64,000 bases of DNA from contig NZ_QLSX01000014.1 of the NCBI RefSeq assembly GCF_003268885.1, positions 17,275-81,274 of the forward strand, in the 5' to 3' direction. The notes below the pieces were generated by a model. That model made no database searches, was not told the origin of the DNA, and saw only the letters and a list, made by a program, of their open reading frames with translations. The position numbers and the translations under genes are program-made. Of the stretch, positions 34,643 to 43,622 are shown in pieces (within the stretch, counting starts at the first letter, position 1; each line of letters starts with the position of its first letter). Origin of the DNA: Onishia taeanensis (GTDB lineage: Bacteria > Pseudomonadota > Gammaproteobacteria > Pseudomonadales > Halomonadaceae).

Positions 34643-35426
34643 GGCTGCCCTCCCTCTGGCGGCGGGGCAGCAGGCCCTGCGCCTCGAGGTTGGCATAGGC
34701 AAGCGCTAGCGAGCCGCCCATCACCCAGGGCACCAGGTCATAGTAGCTGCCCCAGGCCTCGCGGCTCTGGGCTGACAGGCGCGTCGGGTCGGCCAGCGCC
34801 AGGGGACTCGCGGAAAGCCCCAGTCGGCGAAAGCCATTGCGCACCGCCGGGGTGGCGGTGAAGACCAGCCAGGCATAGCCCTCTTCGTGCAGCTGCTCGA
34901 CCAAGTTCAGAATCAGCGCGCGCTGCAGCCCTGGCCGATTGCAGGCCAAGTTGCCGATTTCGACGATGCTTGAGCGTTCCACCGGTTGGCCGAAGGACTC
35001 ACTCAGGGACCGCTCGATGGAGGTGTCGAGGTAGGTCTCGAGAAACAGAGGCGCATTGTCGGCGCACTGGGCGCCGACCGCCGCCTGAGGAAGCTCGCCC
35101 TGCCAGAGGCCCAGCAGGCGGGGCAGGAAGTGGCTGACCCGGGCGCCGTGGTCGCAAGCGAAGCGCTCCCGGATCAGGGTCTCAAGGGCGGATTGCTGAT
35201 GCCGGTTCTCGGCGATATGCCAGGATAGCGGCGCCACTGCCTGCGGCCCTGAGCTGCCAGAAGATCGTTCGGCCGAGCTTACGCCGGGCAGCGGATCGGG
35301 CAGGCTGCCGGCAAGGGTACCGGAAAGAGTTCCGGACGAAGGAGCGGAGAGATTGCCTGGTAAAGTGGCGCCGGGTCGGCCTTCTGGCTGTGCGTCGAGC
35401 AGGGGTGTGGCTTGGTGATAGGGCAT
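34632..35426 (-). CDS. Thermostable hemolysin family protein (GNAT-like acyltransferase fold)
   Basis: A 264-residue protein. A Ser/Gly/Leu-Pro-rich N-terminal ~60 residues precede the T-hemolysin domain: RERFACDHGARVSHFLPRLL, APLFLETYLD, VEIGNLACNRPGLQRALI, LVFTATPAVRNGFRRLGL and WGSYYDLVPWVMGG. The family name comes from Vibrio but the fold is related to GNAT/autoinducer-synthase acyltransferases, so an N-acyltransferase role with the adjacent ligase is plausible. ATG 35426 has GGAGG eight bases upstream; ATG 35441 is the alternative. First gene of the cluster. Confidence 0.8.
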   Translation of the reverse strand: MPYHQATPLLDAQPEGRPGATLPGNLSAPSSGTLSGTLAGSLPDPLPGVSSAERSSGSSGPQAVAPLSWHIAENRHQQSALETLIRERFACDHGARVSHFLPRLLGLWQGELPQAAVGAQCADNAPLFLETYLDTSIERSLSESFGQPVERSSIVEIGNLACNRPGLQRALILNLVEQLHEEGYAWLVFTATPAVRNGFRRLGLSASPLALADPTRLSAQSREAWGSYYDLVPWVMGGSLALAYANLEAQGLLPRRQREGSHVR

Positions 35427-35523
35427 CAGGGTCGCCTCCATGAGCTTCCCTGACAGTGTGGGTGGCCTGGCTTAACGCCGGCTTAAGATAGTCGCCCTTA
35501 TTCGAATATTAGCGGGGGGATGT

Positions 35524-35826
35524 TCAACAGCGGATATAGCTCCACCCTGCGGCCTGATGCTCGGCCAGGGTGACCACGGCTGCCTCGACTTCCTCAATGC
35601 CGGCCGCATTCTCGAGCCCTTGGGCCGCCAGCGAGTTGCGACACAGCCGCAGCAGCGGGTCGGTGGCCGCATCGGGGGTTTCCAGCGCCGCTGCCACGCC
35701 GACGCCGTTGGCCACGATCAGCACCTCGGCCTCGGGGCGCGCGGCCAGCAGGTTGACGGCATTGCGCCGGGCCCTGGCCAGCGAGGCCGGGGTGGGGGCA
35801 TGCAGCAGTACGTTAAGGGTCGACAT
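35524..35826 (-). CDS. DsrE/YchN-like small protein
   Basis: A 100-residue protein with the DsrE-like alpha/beta pattern (LNVLLHAPTPASLARARRNA, LIVANGVGVAAAL) and a conserved Cys near residue 83 region (LRLCRNSLAAQGL) plus a C-terminal Cys. Such proteins relay sulfur or bind in small oligomers. It stands alone, 83 bp downstream of nothing obvious on its strand. Function unknown. Confidence 0.7.
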   Translation of the reverse strand: MSTLNVLLHAPTPASLARARRNAVNLLAARPEAEVLIVANGVGVAAALETPDAATDPLLRLCRNSLAAQGLENAAGIEEVEAAVVTLAEHQAAGWSYIRC

Positions 35827-36013
35827 GGCGGGACTCCAGGCGTGATGTACAAGCGTAATGTTAAGGCGGGGTAGAAAGGGCTGATAAGGCGGCTGGTCGA
35901 TATGGTTGATCTAGAGGGTTGATCTAGAAGGTTGCGAAAGACGGCTCAGAGTGATCGTTGAAGCCGCCCGTTCAAACCGCCTGTTTAAAACCTGGATTCA
36001 AGCATTAAGCGCA

Positions 36014-36835
36014 TCAGGAGGATTCATCGGCGGCCGAGGTGCCGATCAGGCCTTCTATGCCCTGCACGCACTCGGCGAAGCCAGCGTGCTCGCGGCGCTC
36101 TTCCTTGGGCAACGCGACATCGATCACATCCACCATGCCGGCGGGGCCGTCGTCCTTCCCACCGCCCAGCACCAGCACTCGGTCGGCCAGCAGCACGGCC
36201 TCCTCGATATCGTGGGTGACGAAGACGATTGCCGCCTCGCTGCGACGCCGCAGGTCGACGAGCTCGGTTTGCAGGCGCCGCCGGGTGATGGCATCCAGCG
36301 CCGAGAAGGGCTCGTCCATGAACAACACCCGGGGGCGCACGGCCAGCGCCCGGGCGATGCCGATCCGCTGCTGCTGGCCGCCGGACAGGGTGTGCGGCCA
36401 GCGCTCGGCATAGCCGTCGAGCCCGACCAGCGCCAGGGGTTCCAGGGCGCGCTCGCGGCGCTGAGCCCTCGACAGCGCCAGGCCCTCGAGGCCCAGTTCG
36501 ACGTTGGCACGCACCCGGCGCCAGGGGAACAGCCGCGGGGCCTGGAAGACCATCGACCAGGCGCGGGTATCGTCGCTGTTGCCGGCGGGAATTTCGACCT
36601 GTCCCTCGCGGGGCGCGATCAGCCCGGCCAGCGCGCGCAAGAGGGTCGACTTGCCGACCCCGGAGGCGCCGACCACGGCCACGAACTCCCGGGGCTGAAC
36701 CTCGAGATCGACGCCCTGCAGGATGGTGGTGCCGTCGAAGCCAAGGCTGACACCCTGGGCGCGCAGCACCGCCGAGGGAGACGCGCTCCGAGAGGGCGTA
36801 TCGTCTTGAGAGGGGGTATCGCTCAGGGTTGCCAC
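36014..36835 (-). CDS. ABC transporter ATPase (nitrate/sulfonate/taurine type)
   Basis: A 273-residue ATPase: Walker A GASGVGKST, Q-loop FQAPRLFPWRRV, signature LSGGQQQRIGIARAL, Walker B VLFMDEPFSALD and His switch VTHDIEEAVLL. The FPWRxV Q-loop places it with SsuB/TauB/NrtD. Start overlaps the permease stop by 13 bases. With the next two genes it makes a full importer; the exact ligand (sulfonate, taurine, nitrate or a pyrimidine precursor) is not evident. Confidence 0.9.
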   Translation of the reverse strand: MATLSDTPSQDDTPSRSASPSAVLRAQGVSLGFDGTTILQGVDLEVQPREFVAVVGASGVGKSTLLRALAGLIAPREGQVEIPAGNSDDTRAWSMVFQAPRLFPWRRVRANVELGLEGLALSRAQRRERALEPLALVGLDGYAERWPHTLSGGQQQRIGIARALAVRPRVLFMDEPFSALDAITRRRLQTELVDLRRRSEAAIVFVTHDIEEAVLLADRVLVLGGGKDDGPAGMVDVIDVALPKEERREHAGFAECVQGIEGLIGTSAADESS

Positions 36836-37584
36836 CGCAGCATCCTCCGTTGCACGACCATGAACAGCGCATCGAACAGCGCATAAAGCCCGGCGATGGT
36901 CAGCATGTAGACCACCACGATATCGGTGGCCAAGAGGCCCGAGGCCTCCATCATGCGCTGGCCGATACCGGGAATGCCGAACAGCTCGGCGGCGACCACG
37001 GTCATCCAGCCTTGGCCGAGGCCGGCGCGCAGGCCGCCGAGGATGCCCGGTGCCGCGGCCGGCAGGCTGACCTTGGCCAGGCGATCCACGAAGCGCTGCT
37101 GGCCGAAGGCGATAGCGACCTCGTCATAGCCCGGGTCCACCGCGCGCACCGCGCTATAGCTGGTGAAGTAATTGATCCAGAACACGCCGATGCTGATGAT
37201 GAAGGCCGCCGCGGTGGGATTGACGCCGAACCAGATGATGGCGAACGGTATCCAGGCCAGCGGCGGAATCGGCCGCAGCAGCCGGGCGAGCCAGGCGTGC
37301 AGGGCATTGAAGGTTGGCACCAGGGCCGCGCCGACGCCGACCATGATGCCGAGCAGCGAGCCGATCGCCACGCCAACGGCGTAGTGCGACAGGCTCGAGC
37401 GCACCACCTCGAACCAGATGCCATCGGCGATCTCCGCCCAGAACACGCCGGGAATGCTCGACGGCAAGGGTACTAGGTTGCCCGGCAGCAGGCCGGCGCG
37501 CAGGCTCGCCTCCCACAGGGCAACGAAGCCGGCCAGGCCCAGGGCGCTGATCAGCAGACGGCGGGGGCGCGACAGCCGAATCAC
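36823..37584 (-). CDS. ABC transporter permease (SsuC/TauC type)
   Basis: A 253-residue inner-membrane protein with about six hydrophobic segments. The BPD_transp_1 loop is DEVAIAFGQQRFVDRLAKVSLPAAAPG. The ATG overlaps the stop of the binding-protein gene (ATGA at 37581-37584), so the three genes form one transcript in the order binding protein, permease, ATPase. Confidence 0.9.
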   Translation of the reverse strand: MIRLSRPRRLLISALGLAGFVALWEASLRAGLLPGNLVPLPSSIPGVFWAEIADGIWFEVVRSSLSHYAVGVAIGSLLGIMVGVGAALVPTFNALHAWLARLLRPIPPLAWIPFAIIWFGVNPTAAAFIISIGVFWINYFTSYSAVRAVDPGYDEVAIAFGQQRFVDRLAKVSLPAAAPGILGGLRAGLGQGWMTVVAAELFGIPGIGQRMMEASGLLATDIVVVYMLTIAGLYALFDALFMVVQRRMLRWQP

Positions 37585-38642
37585 GGCGCGCCGGTCTCGG
37601 CGTCGTTGCCCTTGGCCAGTGCGGCGCTGGCCGCGTCATACAGGCCGGTGTCGAACAGCGCCTCGATATCCACCGACTGGCGCAGGGTGCCGTTGTCGAG
37701 CTGGAAGTCGCGCATCACCCGGGTCGCATCGATGATCGCGTGCGGGTCGCTCAGGTAGTTGGACGACGGCGAGCGCAGCGCGGTCTCGACGGTGGCCAGC
37801 GGGACCAGGCGCTTGCCGACGAACTCGCGCACATGGGGCGCGGCCCGCTCGGGGTCGTCGCGAAGCATGTTGGTGGAGCGGATGTGCAGCGTCATCAGCC
37901 GCTGCATCGCCTCGGGGTGGTCCGCGAGCACTTGCTCCCGAGCGGCCAGCACGGCGCCGGGCTGGTTGGGCAGCATGTCGCCGCCGCGGGCGACGACGCG
38001 GGCGCTGTCGTCGCGCTCCTGCACGGTGGTCAGGATCGGCTCGAGGATCGAGGCGGCATCCACGGCGCCGGCGAGCAGCGCCTGCTGCACCCGGTCGGCG
38101 CCCATGGCGACGATGTCCACGCTATCCAGCGACAGGCCCAACTGCTGGGTCAGGTAGTAGCGCAGCACGGTGTCCGGCACCGAGCCCTTGGGGAAGGTGG
38201 CGATCTTGGGCTTGCGGCCCTGGGTCTTCGTGAAGCGGGCGATGGCGTCCTGGGCGGTGGCGTTCTCGAACTCGCCGGCGAAGTCGCCGCGGGCCACCAA
38301 GCCGATCTGTTCCTTGATGCTGGCGGCGAGCACCTTGAGGGGCACGCCGTTGGCGCGAGCCACCATGGCCGGGCCGATGCCGAAGTACATGACGTCCAGC
38401 TCGCCGGAGGCCAGCGCCTGAACCATGGCCGGGCCGCTGGAGAAACGGGTCAGCTCGAGATCGAGGCCCGCTTCCTCGGTCCAGCCTTCGCCTTCCATGA
38501 CGAATAGCTGCGCGACAGGCAGGATCGGCATGTAGCCGACCTGAAGAGTGGTGACGTCATCAGCGGCTTTTGCATGTGCCAGGCCGGGCAGGGTGAGCAA
38601 CAAAAGGGCCATGGCGCCCAGATGGCGGGTGAAGCGCAACAT
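37581..38642 (-). CDS. Periplasmic binding protein, SsuA/NMT1-like (aliphatic sulfonate/taurine/nitrate type)
   Basis: A 353-residue protein with a signal peptide (LLLLTLPGLAHA). The mature part starts VTTLQVGYMPILPVAQLFV and has LASGELDVMYFGIGPAMVAR and KIATFPKGSVPDTVLRYYL, the NMT1/SsuA pattern. Start ATG 38642 has GGAG eight bases upstream. Captures the ligand for the importer encoded downstream. The mature protein ends DAETGAP. Confidence 0.88.
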   Translation of the reverse strand: MLRFTRHLGAMALLLLTLPGLAHAKAADDVTTLQVGYMPILPVAQLFVMEGEGWTEEAGLDLELTRFSSGPAMVQALASGELDVMYFGIGPAMVARANGVPLKVLAASIKEQIGLVARGDFAGEFENATAQDAIARFTKTQGRKPKIATFPKGSVPDTVLRYYLTQQLGLSLDSVDIVAMGADRVQQALLAGAVDAASILEPILTTVQERDDSARVVARGGDMLPNQPGAVLAAREQVLADHPEAMQRLMTLHIRSTNMLRDDPERAAPHVREFVGKRLVPLATVETALRSPSSNYLSDPHAIIDATRVMRDFQLDNGTLRQSVDIEALFDTGLYDAASAALAKGNDAETGAP

Positions 38643-38740
38643 GAGCAATCTCCGGAAGGCGTAAGGGGCCGCCGATCATATCGGTTGGATCAGTGGCTCG
38701 GAAAGTTCTACTAGGACGATTTGCTTATAACCATATCAAT

Positions 38741-38772
38741 AAAAAAGACCGCCGCCCCGAAGGGCGGCGGTC
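38741..38772 (-). terminator. Rho-independent terminator after the peroxiredoxin gene
   Basis: Stem GACCGCCGCCC / GGGCGGCGGTC with a short loop, followed on the minus strand by six T residues; about 90 bp downstream of the peroxiredoxin stop. Confidence 0.9.
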
Positions 38773-38863
38773 TGCTGCCAGCGCTCAGCGATCAAGCCGA
38801 GCCGGCCGCGCTCAGGCCGCAGGTGCCGAGATGCCCGGCGAGGCTTGTCTCTTGCCTCAGCCT

Positions 38864-39502
38864 TCAGCCCTTGTTGGGCTGCTTGGTAACACGCAGGTAG
38901 GGTTTCTGCTCGTCCCAGCCGTTCGGGAACAGGGTCTTGGCTTCTTCATTGCTGACAGCGGGCACGATGATGCAGTCATCGCCGTCGCGCCAGTTGACCG
39001 GTGTGGCCACCTTGTAGCCGTCGGTGAGCTGCAGGCTGTCGAGCACCCGAAGGATTTCGTCAAAGTTGCGCCCGGTACTGGCCGGGTAGGTGAGGGTCAG
39101 GCGCAGCTTCTTGTTGGGGTCGATGATGAAGACGCTGCGCACCGTCAGGGTGTCGTTGGCGTTGGGATGAATCATGCCGTACAGGTCGCTGACCTTGCGA
39201 TCGGCATCGGCCAGCAGCGGGAAGTTCAACGCCTGGCCCTGAGTTTCCTGGATGTCGCCGACCCAGGCCTTGTGATCGTCAAGCGGATCCACCGACAGGC
39301 CGATCGCCTTGGTGTGGCGTTTGTCGAACTCTGGCTTGAGGCGCGAGACCTCGCCTAGCTCGGTGGTGCAGACCGGGGTGAAATCCTTGGGGTGCGAGAA
39401 CAGGATCACCCAGCTGTCGCCGGCCCACTCGTGGAAGTGGATCGGGCCGTCGGTGCTGTCTTGAGTGAAGTCCGGAGCGATATCGCCAAGTTGCAGAGCC
39501 AT
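38864..39502 (-). CDS. 1-Cys peroxiredoxin (Prx6 family)
   Basis: A 212-residue thiol peroxidase. Peroxidatic Cys is in SHPKDFTPVCTTELGEVSRL near residue 45. The long C-terminal domain (VATPVNWRDGDDCIIVPAVS ... NGWDEQKPYLR) is typical of Prx6/1-Cys enzymes. It reduces hydrogen peroxide and organic hydroperoxides in the cytoplasm. Monocistronic, with its own terminator. A second Cys (GDDC) is present but is not at the position of a classical resolving Cys. Confidence 0.92.
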   Translation of the reverse strand: MALQLGDIAPDFTQDSTDGPIHFHEWAGDSWVILFSHPKDFTPVCTTELGEVSRLKPEFDKRHTKAIGLSVDPLDDHKAWVGDIQETQGQALNFPLLADADRKVSDLYGMIHPNANDTLTVRSVFIIDPNKKLRLTLTYPASTGRNFDEILRVLDSLQLTDGYKVATPVNWRDGDDCIIVPAVSNEEAKTLFPNGWDEQKPYLRVTKQPNKG

Positions 39503-39634
39503 GCTGTCCTCCTTGGAAGTCTGTGATCATCACGTCTTGCCTACCCTCCTATATCAGGGCGAGGAGGCTGGGAAACAAGGCCTACGATAAGCCGATTTCC
39601 CATAAAGATATGGTGGAAAATAACGCGCGCGTCT

Positions 39635-40156
39635 TCAGGGGGCCGGCGCGGCGGCCCCCAGGAAGCGTTTCTGCCAGTAGTCCAGGTCCAGCGAGGTCGT
39701 GGTGACCTGTCGTCCGCGTCCTGGGGCGTGAATCATCTGACCGTTGCCTGCATAGATGCCCACGTGGCTGGCGCGGCTACCGCGGCCGAAGAACAGGAGG
39801 TCTCCCGGGCGTGCCGCCTCGATAGGCGGTAGAGCCCGGTACTGATCATCGGCGGTGCGCGGTACTTGAAGCCCGGCCGCGCGGTAGCTGACCAGCACCA
39901 GCCCCGAGCAGTCGAGCCCGTTTGTCGAGGCGCCGCCCCAGCGATAGGGCGTGCCGAGGGCGTCTCGAGCCTGGTCGAGCACCAGCAGCCGCTCGATGGA
40001 GAGCCCGGCGGAGCGATCATCGGTGGCGAGTTGCTGCCCGGCGCAGCCGGCAAGCAGTGTCAGCACAAGCGATGTCAGCAGAAATCGAGTCAGCAGGAAC
40101 GGGGTCAGCAGGCCCATCAGCCCGGGGCGTCGAGAGATAGGAAGAAGCCTTTGCAT
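39635..40156 (-). CDS. NlpC/P60-family lipoprotein endopeptidase
   Basis: A 173-residue protein from ATG 40156: hydrophobic signal with lipobox LLAGC, then an NlpC/P60 domain with catalytic Cys in LDCSGLVLVSYRAAG, His in ASHVGIYAGNGQMIHAPG and GRGRQVTTTSL. It cleaves peptidoglycan cross-link peptides from the outer-membrane side. The frame is open far upstream through a five-unit 18-bp tandem repeat in which four of five units contain an in-frame ATG (40156, 40174, 40210, 40228), so the true start is uncertain. The MDxHDD repeats would form a leader-like extension. Confidence 0.8.
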   Translation of the reverse strand: MQRLLPISRRPGLMGLLTPFLLTRFLLTSLVLTLLAGCAGQQLATDDRSAGLSIERLLVLDQARDALGTPYRWGGASTNGLDCSGLVLVSYRAAGLQVPRTADDQYRALPPIEAARPGDLLFFGRGSRASHVGIYAGNGQMIHAPGRGRQVTTTSLDLDYWQKRFLGAAAPAP

Positions 40157-40243
40157 GTCGTCGTGCCTGTCCATGTCGTCGTGTCTGTCTATGTCGCCGT
40201 GACTGTCCATGTCGTCGTGACTGTCCATGTCGTCGTGACTAGG
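40154..40243 (-). repeat. 18-bp tandem repeat (five units) at the start of the NlpC/P60 gene
   Basis: Five consecutive 18-bp units, on the plus strand CATGTCGTCGTGACTGTC with a few substitutions; the last unit diverges in its final three bases. Read in the nlpC frame each unit gives MDSHDD-like hexapeptides, and the repeat also covers the last codon of the upstream ribbon-helix-helix gene. Confidence 0.9.
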
Positions 40244-40532
40244 CCGGTTGGTGCGATAGCGCTGTCGGCACATTGCCGAGGTGAAGATGAACGGCACAGG
40301 CCACTCGCAGCATCGAGGCCAGATTGGGAACGCTGCCCTTTTCTGCGATGACTTCTCCATAGAGCTTGCTGATGAAGCGCCCGGCCGTCATGCCCTGGTC
40401 GCTGGCCAGGCAGTCGAGGATATCCCAGAACTCGTTTTCCAGCCTGACGCTGGTCACGCTGCCCTGCAGGCGGACCGAGCGGGTAGTGCTTTCGTAGCGC
40501 GTGGGATGCGTTGACGCATAAACATGACACAT
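40239..40532 (-). CDS. Ribbon-helix-helix domain protein
   Basis: A 97-residue protein of the RHH_4-like group: GSVTSVRLENEFWDILDCLA is the strand-helix DNA-binding element and GMTAGRFISKLYGEVIAEKG the second helix region. ASMLRVACAVHLHL closes the domain. Proteins of this type are often annotated as arylsulfate sulfotransferase-like or aryl-associated but are probably DNA-binding. Overlaps the 18-bp repeats before nlpC. Function unknown. Confidence 0.7.
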   Translation of the reverse strand: MCHVYASTHPTRYESTTRSVRLQGSVTSVRLENEFWDILDCLASDQGMTAGRFISKLYGEVIAEKGSVPNLASMLRVACAVHLHLGNVPTALSHQPA

Positions 40533-40778
40533 GGAAATACCCGCCGCAGAGGATGGTAATTATTTCTACATTAGCTTCGCTCTGCGCAGAGAGCCATGTT
40601 GAAGCGCGTAACTGCTACCTTCGGCTAAGTAGTAATCCGCTGTTACCCCACCCTTCTATTTCAGGCATAGCCTCAGAACAAGATGCCACCACGCCGCTGA
40701 CATGGTGAGACATCACCGCCTGAGAGGTCGCCGCGTGATGCCGTGTCCTCACTGTCTGATTCCATGGGGAGAACCGCC

Positions 40779-41345
40779 ATGCCGTCCACATCGCTATCAC
40801 GCCGCACCTTTCTGAAAACGACCGGCGGTGCCCTGGTAGGCACGTTGGCCTTCGCCAGTGGGCCTATCGCCCTGCTGGCACCCAGTCGTAGCTGGGCCAT
40901 GCCGCTCGATGTGCTGGGCTCCCATGACGGCGAGGTACTGCTTCAGGTCACTAAACACCTGTTTCCGCACCCTGGCCTCGAGGATGCCGTCTATGCCTTC
41001 GTGGTCAAAGACCTGGACCGTGCCGCCGAGGCTGAGGCGACCCGTACCCTGCTCCAGGGAGGGATCAAGGCCCTCGATGATGATGCCAGCGGCGATTGGC
41101 TGGCTCTCGCGACCAATGATCAATACCTGCGGGTCGCCTCGCTGTAAGGCACGCCGTTCTTCGAGAAGGTCCGTTCCACTGCCATCGTCTCGCTATACAA
41201 CAACCCTTTGGCCTTCACCCATTTCGGCTACCAGGGCGAGGAGGGCGACAAGGGCTATCTCTACAACGGGTTCAGTGATCTGACCTGGCTGCCCGAACCG
41301 CCACAGCCCGCCAACGGCTATATGCCCGGCGAAATGCCGTCCTGA
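40779..41345 (+). pseudogene. Tat-exported gluconate 2-dehydrogenase subunit 3-like protein, interrupted by an in-frame stop
   Basis: From ATG 40779 (GGGGAGA six bases upstream) the frame encodes a twin-arginine signal (SRRTFLKTTGGALVGTLAFA) and a subunit-3-like domain (HLFPHPGLEDAVYAFVVKDL). A TAA at 41145-41147 stops it after about 122 codons. The same frame continues without a break as GTPFFEKVRSTAIVSLYNNP to GYMPGEMPS and a TGA at 41343. A single substitution (for example GAA or CAA to TAA) explains this. It is the small partner of the GMC oxidoreductase 48 bp downstream; loss of the C-terminal third probably impairs it, unless the stop is read through or is a sequencing error. Confidence 0.8.
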
Positions 41346-41392
41346 GCCCAAAACAAGACAAAAACAATAAATATAAGTAGAGGAGAGCCATC

Positions 41393-42976
41393 ATGGCCAT
41401 GACTGACAATCAGACACGCTTCCAGCATGACGATGATCACGTGGCAGTGATCATCGGTTCCGGCGCAGGCGGGGGCACCCTCGCTAACGAGCTTGCCCAG
41501 CAGGGCATTGATGTCGTCGTTCTCGAGGCCGGTGCGATTCATACCCGCGACGACTTTCTGGCCGACGAATGGGCGTCCTTTAGCCAGTTGGCGTGGCTGG
41601 ATCCGCGAACCACGTCCGGCAGCTTTCGGCTGGCCAAGGATTTCCCTAATCTTCCGGCCTGGATCGTCAAGTCGGTGGGAGGCACCACGGTGCACTGGGC
41701 CGGCGCCAGCCTGCGCATTCAACCCCATGAATTTCGGGCCCTGAGCGAATACGGCCAGGTCGAGGGTGCCAACCTGCTCGATTGGCCGGTGACCTATGAT
41801 GAGCTGGCACCCTATTACGCGCGAGCCGAGGACCGCATGGGCGTTACCCGCACCAATGACATTCCCGGCCTGCCGGGCAACAACAACTTCCATGTGATGT
41901 ACGCCGGTGCCAAGAACCTGGGATATGAATGCGACACCGGACATATGGCGATCAACAGCCAGATCCGCGATGGCCGGGCATCCTGTCAGCAGCGCGGCTT
42001 CTGCTTCCAGGGCTGCCGTACCGGCGCCAAGTGGTCGACGCTTTACACCGAGCTGCCGGCGGCGATCGCCACGGGGCACATGGAGCTGCGGCCCCAGTCA
42101 CATGTGGCCCACATCGAGCATGATGCCCAGGGCAAGGTGACAGGCGTGGTCTACTTCGACGCCAACGGGGATCAGCAGCGTCAAAAGGCGCGTCTGGTGG
42201 CCGTTGCCGGTAATTCACTGGAAACGCCCCGGCTGCTTCTCAATTCGGCGTCATCGCTGTTTCCGGAGGGCCTGGCCAATGGCTCTGGCCAGGTCGGGCG
42301 CAATTACATGCGTCACACCACTGGCTCGGTGTACGCCACCTTCGATGACCCGGTGCACATGTATCGCGGCACCACCATGGCCGGGATCATTTCCGACGAA
42401 GCGCATCACGATCCATCGCGGGGCTTTGTCGGCGGCTACGAGATGGAAACCTTATCGCTGGGCCTGCCGTTCATGGCCGCGTTCCTCGATCCCGGTGCCT
42501 GGGGTAGCGACTTCGCTGGCGCTCTCGACCAATACGACCACATGGCCGGCATGTGGCTGGTCGGCGAGGACATGCCCAGGGAAAGCAATCGCATCACCCT
42601 GAATGCCGACCTCAAGGATGCCTTCGGCATGCCGGTGGCCAACGTTCACTACGACGATCACCCCAATGACATCGCGATGCGCGAGCATGCCTATCGCCAA
42701 GGCTCGGCGATCTACGAATCGGTGGGGGCCAAGAACATCTATCGCACGCCGCCCTACCCCTCGACGCACAACCTGGGATCGTGCCGCATGAGCCAGCGCG
42801 CCCAGGATGGCGTCTGTAACGGCTACGGGCAGAGCCACGACATTCCCAACCTGTTCATCTCCGATGGCAGCCAGTTTACGACCTCGGCGGCAGAGAACCC
42901 GACGCTGACCATCGTCTCGCTGGCGATTCGCCAGGCCGAGCATATTGGCCAACTGATGAAGGAAGGTGCCATCTAA
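41393..42976 (+). CDS. GMC-family FAD-dependent oxidoreductase (membrane-associated gluconate/sugar dehydrogenase type)
   Basis: A 527-residue flavoprotein: FAD-binding VIIGSGAGGGTLANELAQQG near residue 15, KSVGGTTVHWAGASLR, a Cys-containing segment SCQQRGFCFQGCRTGAKWS, and C-terminal STHNLGSCRMS and SAAENPTLTIVSLAIR with the catalytic-region residues. Resembles the large subunit of gluconate 2-dehydrogenase and relatives. The usual third component, a membrane cytochrome c, is not encoded next to it. Substrate unknown; electrons probably go to the respiratory chain. Confidence 0.88.
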   Translation: MAMTDNQTRFQHDDDHVAVIIGSGAGGGTLANELAQQGIDVVVLEAGAIHTRDDFLADEWASFSQLAWLDPRTTSGSFRLAKDFPNLPAWIVKSVGGTTVHWAGASLRIQPHEFRALSEYGQVEGANLLDWPVTYDELAPYYARAEDRMGVTRTNDIPGLPGNNNFHVMYAGAKNLGYECDTGHMAINSQIRDGRASCQQRGFCFQGCRTGAKWSTLYTELPAAIATGHMELRPQSHVAHIEHDAQGKVTGVVYFDANGDQQRQKARLVAVAGNSLETPRLLLNSASSLFPEGLANGSGQVGRNYMRHTTGSVYATFDDPVHMYRGTTMAGIISDEAHHDPSRGFVGGYEMETLSLGLPFMAAFLDPGAWGSDFAGALDQYDHMAGMWLVGEDMPRESNRITLNADLKDAFGMPVANVHYDDHPNDIAMREHAYRQGSAIYESVGAKNIYRTPPYPSTHNLGSCRMSQRAQDGVCNGYGQSHDIPNLFISDGSQFTTSAAENPTLTIVSLAIRQAEHIGQLMKEGAI

Positions 42977-43088
42977 GCTCTTTTCGGACAGCGCCTAGGC
43001 CAGCCTGATCATGACACGGGGGTGGAAGTTGTCCCGGGCCGCCCCCATACCCTACTCAACTGCAACGACTAACTAGAAGGGAGATCCC

Positions 43089-43622
43089 ATGAGCTTTACC
43101 GGAGAGCAGCATCCCGGCGTTCAGGCGCCAACCGCCGAGTCCCAGGGTTTTCGCCTCAACCACACCATGGTGCGGGTCAAGGACCCTGCCAAGTCGCTGG
43201 CTTTCTATACCCGCGTGTTTGGCATGCGCGTGCTGCGCAAGCTGGACTTCGAGGAGCTCGGCTTCTCGCTGTACTTCCTGGCGCGTCTGGAAGACGGCGA
43301 TGACGTGCCCGAAGACAAGGGGCAGCGCACCGTCTGGACCTTCAGCCAGAAGGGCCTGCTCGAGCTGACCCACAACTGGGGCACCGAGAACCAGGAGGAC
43401 TTCGCCTACCACGACGGCAACGCCGAACCTCAGGGCTTTGGCCATATCTGCTTCTCGGTACCGGACCTCGACGCCGCCGTTGAGTGGTTCGATGCCAATG
43501 AGGTCGAGTTCGTCAAGCGCGCCGATCAGGGCAAGATGAAGGACGTGGTCTTCGTCAAGGATGTCGACGGCTACTGGATCGAGATCGTCGAAGCCGCGCG
43601 CCTAGCCAACATTGGGGACTGA
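43089..43622 (+). CDS. gloA: Lactoylglutathione lyase (glyoxalase I)
   Basis: A 177-residue protein of the vicinal-oxygen-chelate fold: LNHTMVRVKDPAKSLAFYTR, GTENQEDFAYHDGNAEPQGF and GHICFSVPDLDAA, with the final metal Glu in YWIEIVEAAR. The longer form with the extra N-terminal and central segments matches the eukaryote/pseudomonad-type glyoxalase I. It isomerises the methylglyoxal-glutathione hemithioacetal to S-lactoylglutathione in the cytoplasm. AGAAGGGAG lies before the ATG. Monocistronic. Confidence 0.93.
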   Translation: MSFTGEQHPGVQAPTAESQGFRLNHTMVRVKDPAKSLAFYTRVFGMRVLRKLDFEELGFSLYFLARLEDGDDVPEDKGQRTVWTFSQKGLLELTHNWGTENQEDFAYHDGNAEPQGFGHICFSVPDLDAAVEWFDANEVEFVKRADQGKMKDVVFVKDVDGYWIEIVEAARLANIGD

